From a virus: 21,125 bases of DNA. This document shows positions 16,001 to 21,125 of this stretch, piece by piece. The notes beneath the pieces are model-generated. The model searched no databases. It saw only the letters and a program-made list of their open reading frames with translations, and was not told where the DNA came from. The DNA is taken from the IMG/VR virus record IMGVR_UViG_3300028388_005621, positions 1 through 21,125 of that record; one strand, written 5' to 3'. The position numbers and the translations under genes were made by a program. Numbering within the stretch: position 1 is the stretch's first letter; every line of letters begins with the position of its first letter.

Positions 16001-16731
16001 TGCCAACACCTGCACAAATACGATATCGCGGTCTTGTTGAGACCTTAGGACGAGCGACAGTTAATGCGCTATTTCCGAAGGATTTTGAGTACTATATGAT
16101 TGCATTCGAGCTGACAGACTCGAAGGATCGCGTTGTCGATTATTTTGTGCTACCTGTAATGCCAAAATCACTCAATCAATCTCAACAATCGCTGACCAGT
16201 ATCCGCAAGACTGCAGGTGGTATTGTGACGATTGAAACCAATACTTTCGTACCAGTCAATATTTCGTTGAGTGGTACGTTTGGACGTCAATTGCGAGCTT
16301 TGATCGGGAATACAGCGGCAAACTTTACAGCACTTGCTTTTTCGACAAAAAGTGGTGTTTTTAACGAGACGTTCACAAGCAAGCTTGTTGAAAAGGTCAA
16401 TGTGTTCGATCCGCAAGTGAAGACTGGATATGGCGCGACAAAGATTTTAGAGTCGATGCTAAGCAAGAGTCGCACATTTGATGAGTTTGGCAACCCATAC
16501 AAGCTCTATATGTACAATCCTGCATTTGGAGACAGTTGGCTTGTAAGAGTGAATTCACAGCGCTATCATCAAGATGAGGCAACAAATATGCTGTGGCATT
16601 ACGATATTGAACTCACTGCAATTGCTCGTGCAGCTCAAGCAGGTTCCAAAAAGCGACTAGCGCCATTGGGATTTAGTGTTGTGCAGGAAGCAATTGGTAA
16701 TACAGTACAAGTGATAAAAGGCCTATTATGA
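16000..16731 (+). CDS. Baseplate structural protein
   Basis: A 243-residue protein. A clear phrase VLPVMPKSLNQSQQSLTSIR, then GGIVTIETNTFVPVNISLSG, is typical of baseplate proteins in contractile-tail phages that share a beta-rich fold with distal tail proteins, such as the Bacillus PBSX XkdP/XkdQ-region genes. The C-terminal half contains NSQRYHQDEATNMLWHYDIEL, again in beta strands. It overlaps the amidase stop as TAATG and the next start as ATGA. It probably links tube end, hub and wedges, but which T4 or P2 counterpart it equals cannot be determined from the sequence alone. Confidence 0.6.
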   Translation: MPTPAQIRYRGLVETLGRATVNALFPKDFEYYMIAFELTDSKDRVVDYFVLPVMPKSLNQSQQSLTSIRKTAGGIVTIETNTFVPVNISLSGTFGRQLRALIGNTAANFTALAFSTKSGVFNETFTSKLVEKVNVFDPQVKTGYGATKILESMLSKSRTFDEFGNPYKLYMYNPAFGDSWLVRVNSQRYHQDEATNMLWHYDIELTAIARAAQAGSKKRLAPLGFSVVQEAIGNTVQVIKGLL

Positions 16732-17654
16732 TACCAGACGGTACATTGGACGATTTTTACGAAATCACTGGATTTGACATAGGTGCTTATTTCAGTGACT
16801 TTGCTGTGTTCTATAATGCAGCATTTGCGTCGTTTGTCGACTATTATTCTGGTGACCTTGAGATCGTGCCATCCAAATATTTGTTGGAGTACGAGCGTTT
16901 AGCGAAGTTGGAGCGCGAATTGAAGGCGGTATTGGCCTATAAGCGTGACGACCTCTCTAATGCCAAGTATTGGGAGCTTGTAATTGTTGTTGAACAGGTC
17001 AGTAAGAGCCTTGACACGATTGCTAATCTTGACAAGTGGCAGCGCTCTAGTCGTCAGAATGCGTTTTTTGCCTCTACTGCGCAAGTAAATGCGACATTGA
17101 AGCAAGGCGTTACGTTGGAGAAATTCACGGTAGATGTGTTAGGATCCAGTGATGTTGACGATTGGTCCAATATTGCAATCCGCAATGATCTTGCGGAAGA
17201 TGGATATACGGTAGACGATGTATTACTACTAAAAGCTGAATTTCGCGGCTCATATTCATCTGTCCAGATTCAATCGGTCGTCGACGTGATTAATGGAGAG
17301 AATGTATACGGGAAAGACATCAATCGCCAATTGGCTTTTGTAGACAATGATCTTGAAGTCCTGACGCCTAAGGAGTCTATGGTGCAGGCGGTAGAGATAC
17401 TGGCATCGCTAACCAAAGGAGACAATCCAGCATTTCCTAGCGATGGCATTCAAGCTGGAGTTGGAGCGAATCGCAATCTTACCAGTACTACGTTTCCTGT
17501 GGTATTTCGTCAGATGGCAGATGTATTCCGCACCGATGATACACTGAAAGCATTCGTCTTACGAGATGTGTATATAGAGCAAGATTCTGTATTTTACGAG
17601 TTTGAGGTGCAAACGCGTCTCGACGAACTACTAACGACAAAAGTGCGCATATGA
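16728..17654 (+). CDS. Baseplate wedge protein with gp25-like C-terminal domain
   Basis: A 308-residue protein. Residues 1-195 form a helical N-terminal part I do not recognise (LLEYERLAKLERELKAVLAY). Residues about 198-308 have the gp25-like pattern: NDLEVLTPKESMVQAVEIL, GDNPAFPSDGIQAGVG, then helical VFRQMADVFRTDD and strand RDVYIEQDSVFYEFEVQTRL. T4 gp25 is 132 residues and joins wedge to sheath; here a long extra domain precedes it. The gene is upstream of baseplate J, the same order seen in many contractile systems. Overlaps as ATGA on both sides indicate coupling. Confidence 0.72.
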   Translation: MIPDGTLDDFYEITGFDIGAYFSDFAVFYNAAFASFVDYYSGDLEIVPSKYLLEYERLAKLERELKAVLAYKRDDLSNAKYWELVIVVEQVSKSLDTIANLDKWQRSSRQNAFFASTAQVNATLKQGVTLEKFTVDVLGSSDVDDWSNIAIRNDLAEDGYTVDDVLLLKAEFRGSYSSVQIQSVVDVINGENVYGKDINRQLAFVDNDLEVLTPKESMVQAVEILASLTKGDNPAFPSDGIQAGVGANRNLTSTTFPVVFRQMADVFRTDDTLKAFVLRDVYIEQDSVFYEFEVQTRLDELLTTKVRI

Positions 17655-18850
17655 TCACCACAATAATGACACAAGAGGAGTTGTTTGACTTGTTTGCCGA
17701 AACACTTCTTAACAATACTAGTAAGGTCACCAAGATTAGCCGTCATAGTGCGCTATCTGGGATTGGCTATGGAGTAGGTGCTGTAGCGCAGCGTGCGATG
17801 AAGGATATCGCTCTAGTCGAGTCGCACTTATTGCCTGAAAATGCGTTTGGATCTCACCTGGACGCTATTGCTGCACGCACTGGAGTTGGTGCTCGTTTTG
17901 GCGCAAGTGGATCTTCCACATACATACGTCTAGTTGGCGCAGTAGGAACAACCTATTCCAAAGGCACACACACATTTTCTGGCAATCACGGTATTGTGTT
18001 TGATCTCGATCATAGTGTGGCAATCGGATCTGCTGGATACACCTATGCCAAAGTAAGTAGCACTACTACTGGAGTTGGAACAAATGTTGATCCATTGTCG
18101 ATAACAACGATAAATACTGCACCTGCAGGACACGTATATGTGATTAACGAATACGAAGCCACAGGAGGGCGTGATAGCGAGAGTGATGCTGATTTCCGCG
18201 ATCGAATTCGCTCTTATGCAAATATTGCAGCTCGTGGCACTCTTGCATTCATCCATCAGGTGATGCTGCAGACCAATTCTGATATTTTGCGTGTATTCTA
18301 TCAAGGCACCAATAGTGCAGGGCAAAGTATTTTGCGAGTTGCCACCCAAAATGGTGCAGATCTGTCTCCAAGCGAGCTTGAAGCATTAGCTAGTAACGTG
18401 CAAGAGTATGTCTCGGTGGCGGATCTGCAGCCCTATGGCAGTTCTGCTCGTGGCTTTGTTATTGAAAACGTGCAGTGGCAACCTGTTGATATCTCTTTCC
18501 GCGTTGTACTGCAAGACAACGCAGACAACGATGAAGTTCGCAAGCTAATTCAAGCGCGAATCTCCAAGTATTTCGATGTGCGATCTTGGGATGCGAACAA
18601 GCGAGTAGAGTGGGATGATTTATTGCAAATAGTTAAGGCTACTACTGGCGTAAAATATGTGTTGGATACATTTTTTGTTCCTAATCAGGATATTCAAGTG
18701 GATGAGGGCAAAATTCCCAGAGTGCGTGGATTTTTGATGTTAGATGCGAGTGGAGCTCTGCTGAGTGGCGTAAACGGAACCCTCAATCCATTTTACTATC
18801 CAATAGAAGCAGATTTCAACTTTCAAGCATCAATTCTAAGAACACTGTAA
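17651..18850 (+). CDS. Baseplate J-like protein (gp6-like wedge)
   Basis: A 399-residue protein that should form part of the baseplate wedge ring. The baseplate J pattern is clear: a helical N-terminus (AVAQRAMKDIALVESHLLPE), GSHLDAIAARTGVGARFGAS, a beta region (TYSKGTHTFSGNHGIVFDLD), then TGGRDSESDADFRDRIRSYA, the family's strongest hallmark. The final part (VQWQPVDISFRVVLQDNADN; RKLIQARISKYFDVRSW) matches the C-terminal domain. Length is normal for P2 J, Mu gp47 and larger forms. It starts within the previous stop (ATGA); an internal ATG at 17666 is an alternative. It is the last certain baseplate gene here. Confidence 0.9.
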   Translation: MITTIMTQEELFDLFAETLLNNTSKVTKISRHSALSGIGYGVGAVAQRAMKDIALVESHLLPENAFGSHLDAIAARTGVGARFGASGSSTYIRLVGAVGTTYSKGTHTFSGNHGIVFDLDHSVAIGSAGYTYAKVSSTTTGVGTNVDPLSITTINTAPAGHVYVINEYEATGGRDSESDADFRDRIRSYANIAARGTLAFIHQVMLQTNSDILRVFYQGTNSAGQSILRVATQNGADLSPSELEALASNVQEYVSVADLQPYGSSARGFVIENVQWQPVDISFRVVLQDNADNDEVRKLIQARISKYFDVRSWDANKRVEWDDLLQIVKATTGVKYVLDTFFVPNQDIQVDEGKIPRVRGFLMLDASGALLSGVNGTLNPFYYPIEADFNFQASILRTL

Positions 18851-18851
18851 C

Positions 18852-18977
18852 ATGGACGAGCAAGTATTGACACCAACAGAAACAACAACCAATATAGTAA
18901 CAACCACTATTACGGTAACGACGACATTTCAGCCGTCCGATCCTGGTAGTGATAATTCGATAACTGTTTGTAGCTAA
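18852..18977 (+). CDS. Small Thr-rich protein (41 residues)
   Basis: A short open frame of 41 codons ending at TAA 18975-18977, starting one base past the baseplate J stop. The product begins MDEQVLTPTETTTNIVTTTI and continues with TVTTTFQPSDPGSDNSITVC. About one third is Thr, in a beta-prone pattern. It fills the gap between two genes exactly and has no Shine-Dalgarno sequence, like its neighbours. It may be a small fibre or collar peptide, or a leader for the following adhesin, but no function can be assigned. Confidence 0.45.
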   Translation: MDEQVLTPTETTTNIVTTTITVTTTFQPSDPGSDNSITVCS

Positions 18978-18989
18978 AATAACGATATC

Positions 18990-19592
18990 ATGGCAGTATG
19001 CACACTAGATTTATTTGGAGAATTAGGCGGCAGCCCAGATACAGGTGGTTACTGGGAACAAACCAGTGGTCCGCAATCCATCACACTTTCCGGAGGGCAC
19101 CTTGGCACTGCAAGTTTCTTGAATGCAGCGGCTGGAACCTACACATTTGACTATAAATTCAATGAGGTAGATGCTCCAGCAACCGTCACAGTGACCGTTG
19201 GCGATCGTCCAGATCCTGGGAACAATACCTCCCTCAATACTACTGAGGGAGCTGGCGTAATAACTCTACTCGACCAACTTGATGGAACTCCTGATGCTGG
19301 TGGCTCATGGACGGTTTTGCCGGCAATTCCTGCAGGAACATTTAATGCTGGAGCTGGGACGTACGATCCTGCTAGTGGCGATGGATCGCTCGAAGGTACC
19401 GTATATGTATTTACGTATAGCGTTACCGAACCTGGAAGTGATGCAGATTGTGCGTGCTGCACTCAAACTGCAGATCTAACAATTACTGTATTCCAAGGTG
19501 GAACTGTTGGTACAGATGCATCATCAGAAACAGAAACTTCTGATGGTTCCAAACTCTTAGAACCGAAAGGCAGAACCTTGGTTGTTGGATAA
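18990..19592 (+). CDS. Adhesin-like repeat protein, truncated at the chimeric join
   Basis: A 200-codon open frame of which only about the first 170 residues appear genuine. It holds two tandem repeats of the same type: DLFGELGGSPDTGGYWEQTS (residues 7-26) and TLLDQLDGTPDAGGSWTVLP (near 91-110), each followed by a Gly/Ala turn, a GTYTF-like strand and a TVTVTV or LTITVF end. This D-x-L-G-G-x-P-D-x-G-G-x-W pattern is known from large surface proteins, especially of Bacteroidota. In a phage after baseplate J it is likely a receptor-binding or fibre protein. After TVFQGG (about 19500) the pattern stops and the remaining residues are the reverse complement of the other strand's gene, so the 3' end is not real. 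Confidence 0.65.
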   Translation: MAVCTLDLFGELGGSPDTGGYWEQTSGPQSITLSGGHLGTASFLNAAAGTYTFDYKFNEVDAPATVTVTVGDRPDPGNNTSLNTTEGAGVITLLDQLDGTPDAGGSWTVLPAIPAGTFNAGAGTYDPASGDGSLEGTVYVFTYSVTEPGSDADCACCTQTADLTITVFQGGTVGTDASSETETSDGSKLLEPKGRTLVVG

Positions 19593-21125
19593 CCATTTGA
19601 CATCTCACGAATCTGACATGTAACAGGAACTTCAGTATCCTTCTTCTGGAAGAATGCTTCAACCTTTGTAATGTACTCACCACCTTTCGCCTGTGGCATA
19701 AAGGATTGTGCAAGTGGATCCCACCATCCTACAATCTCATCACGAGTATCCTGTCTGACAACATTCTGTGTCTGAGATACTTCACGAGTTTCAACCCTAG
19801 CGTTACGAGTTGCAATGATAGTTTCTTGAACTGTGTTAAGGATACCAGTTGCAGAGTAGATGGTCTGTGCAAATGTTTCTACACTTGACGTACCATTGTC
19901 TGCATCAGATGTTAATCTGAATACACGTTCACCTGTTCTGAAACGTGGATTACCATCGATGTTTGGATTTGGAATATTGAATGTACCAATAATCTTACCG
20001 GCACCATTCGTGATCAAAGAATCTCCCAATGATCCACCGTCTGGAGTACAGTATGCACCAACATTCGTCTTATCAAAATATGCATATACCTTAGTACGAG
20101 GTTTCAAACCTGTCGCAGTAAATGTAATGTTTCTTGAGCGAATGAATGGAATAACCGCACGAGATACGATACGATCTCCTTGTGACTCTTCATCGATCTG
20201 TGGTACAACGGTAGTTTGAATACCTGTACGAGATGATACCCCCGCCTCTTGAACTGTTGAACGTTGAATAACTGGTCTAAATGGAACTTGTCTTCTTGCA
20301 CGAGCCCATGAGGTTTCTCTGAATCGTGTTGTTGCAACAGTTTCAGAAACACCAGACCACTGAGTTTGCCATGCATTCCAAACAGTACCCAAAGAGTTAC
20401 GGTTTGCAGCAAGGACTGTATCAAAGTTACCTTCACGGTTGATAATCAAATCAGGTAGACGATCAACCTCAAACCATTCGTCACCAGATGGTGACAGTGT
20501 ACAAATACCAGACCATGAGAAATTAAGAACTGGGTTCAAGTTTTCTACACGAGTCGCATAAGGCTGTTGTACAACCAACTGATGGGTATACGGTAGAGTA
20601 ACAACGTCACCAGTCTTGGCATAGTTGTCACCAGTACGATCAGCATCAGTCAAATTCTCTTCAGTGAGAGAGATACCCTTCATGTAATATTTTGGTCTAA
20701 GAACACCAGAAGACATGTCAATCGCAACACGATAGTCTGGGTGTTTGACATCACCAACAGCATGTCCTTTGAAGTTATCTACGACAAAACCAGACTTGAA
20801 TCGATCCAATCCATTAGAGTCTTGAATCTGTAATGACTGTGCTTCCTTCTCAAGTAGATTGAGAGAAGTATAGTATTCGATGTTTTGAATACGAGTCTCC
20901 AACTTGCCGATGTCACGCATCGTGTAACTTCTATTGTTTGTTCTAGACAAAGACGCATCTTCTAAAGAAATCAAGTATGGGTTCAAGTTGATAGTCGCAA
21001 GTTTCATTGCGTTTTCAAGTGGTTTAGGTGCAATTGGTTGTTCTGATGGTGAACCAGATACTAACTTGAAGTTACCCTCAGCAGTAAGGAATACCATATC
21101 AATACGTCCAAGATAATGATCAAAG
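19463..21125 (-). CDS. DUF4815-type virion structural protein of T4-like marine phages (partial at both ends)
   Basis: On the - strand the frame runs open from the right edge (FDHYLGRIDMVFLTAEGNFK) for about 553 visible codons to a stop at 19463-19465. It matches the large structural protein of T4-like cyanophages and pelagiphages: KLETRIQNIEYYTSLNLLEK, RFKSGFVVDNFKGHAVGDVK, RPKYYMKGISL, then REMSNGYPTTKVLPFGSK and SVSDDASVPT. In that family this last phrase is followed by a TFTF-type strand and a further C-terminal domain. Here it turns into 13 unrelated residues (VPPWNTVIVRSAV), so the true C-terminus is missing. The true N-terminus lies beyond the window. The product is a baseplate- or fibre-associated virion protein of unknown exact role. 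The ATG at 21097 is internal. Confidence 0.82.
   Translation of the reverse strand, partial: FDHYLGRIDMVFLTAEGNFKLVSGSPSEQPIAPKPLENAMKLATINLNPYLISLEDASLSRTNNRSYTMRDIGKLETRIQNIEYYTSLNLLEKEAQSLQIQDSNGLDRFKSGFVVDNFKGHAVGDVKHPDYRVAIDMSSGVLRPKYYMKGISLTEENLTDADRTGDNYAKTGDVVTLPYTHQLVVQQPYATRVENLNPVLNFSWSGICTLSPSGDEWFEVDRLPDLIINREGNFDTVLAANRNSLGTVWNAWQTQWSGVSETVATTRFRETSWARARRQVPFRPVIQRSTVQEAGVSSRTGIQTTVVPQIDEESQGDRIVSRAVIPFIRSRNITFTATGLKPRTKVYAYFDKTNVGAYCTPDGGSLGDSLITNGAGKIIGTFNIPNPNIDGNPRFRTGERVFRLTSDADNGTSSVETFAQTIYSATGILNTVQETIIATRNARVETREVSQTQNVVRQDTRDEIVGWWDPLAQSFMPQAKGGEYITKVEAFFQKKDTEVPVTCQIREMSNGYPTTKVLPFGSKSLEPSEVSVSDDASVPTVPPWNTVIVRSAV
19494..19510. other. Likely chimeric join of two unrelated phage sequences
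   Basis: Left of about 19500 the + strand adhesin repeat is intact; right of about 19508 the - strand DUF4815-type protein is intact. In the join each gene loses its family pattern and both run out in meaningless frame: the + strand for about 30 residues, the - strand for about 13. Strand, protein family and codon style all change here. The exact base is not resolvable by eye. Confidence 0.7.

Noticed and set aside
19860-20219. + strand open frame (119 codons) inside the DUF4815 region
   Set aside because: It lies opposite a clear - strand coding region and shows no family pattern.
1-21125. CRISPR arrays, tRNA genes, insertion sequences, integrase or defence genes
   Set aside because: I saw no spaced direct repeats, cloverleaf-like sequences, terminal inverted repeats with transposase, or relevant motifs in any plausible reading frame.

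Overview
The window is almost entirely the structural-gene block of a contractile-tailed (myovirus-type) bacteriophage, read left to right on the + strand from the end of an upstream gene to about base 19,500. The gene order is that of a virion assembly module: prohead protease fused to scaffold, major capsid protein, a small SAP/HeH-tailed protein, three or four neck and tail-completion proteins, tail sheath, tail tube, a two-gene tail-assembly-chaperone pair, tape measure, baseplate hub, spike, tail amidase, baseplate proteins, gp25-like wedge, baseplate J, and finally a small Thr-rich protein and an adhesin-like repeat protein. No terminase, replication, lysis, integration or tRNA genes are visible, so lifestyle cannot be judged.

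Genes are packed tightly. Many junctions overlap as ATGA or TAATG, which fits translational coupling. Most starts lack a Shine-Dalgarno sequence and instead have A/C/U-rich leaders. The two clear intrinsic terminators lie directly after the genes for the two proteins expected to be most abundant, the major capsid protein (3297-3328) and the tail tube (9284-9320). They divide the block into head, neck/sheath/tube, and chaperone/tape/baseplate units.

The host is unresolved. Weak Shine-Dalgarno use and the Bacteroidota-style repeats of the last + strand gene would fit a Bacteroidota host. Three copies of the cyanobacterial HIP1 octamer GCGATCGC would fit a cyanobacterial link. Neither is decisive.

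From about base 19,500 to the right edge, the - strand carries most of a different protein: a DUF4815-type virion structural protein of T4-like marine cyanophages and pelagiphages. Its C-terminus is cut off exactly where the + strand adhesin loses its own repeat pattern, and the two reading frames overlap tail to tail. The simplest reading is a chimeric join of two unrelated phages, most likely an assembly artefact, though real recombination is possible. I found no defence, CRISPR or novel enzymatic system. The most interesting biology is a probable internal start for a separate scaffold inside the protease gene, a capsid protein with an inserted Fn3/Ig-like domain, and a tail-assembly-chaperone pair that cannot use the canonical -1 frameshift.
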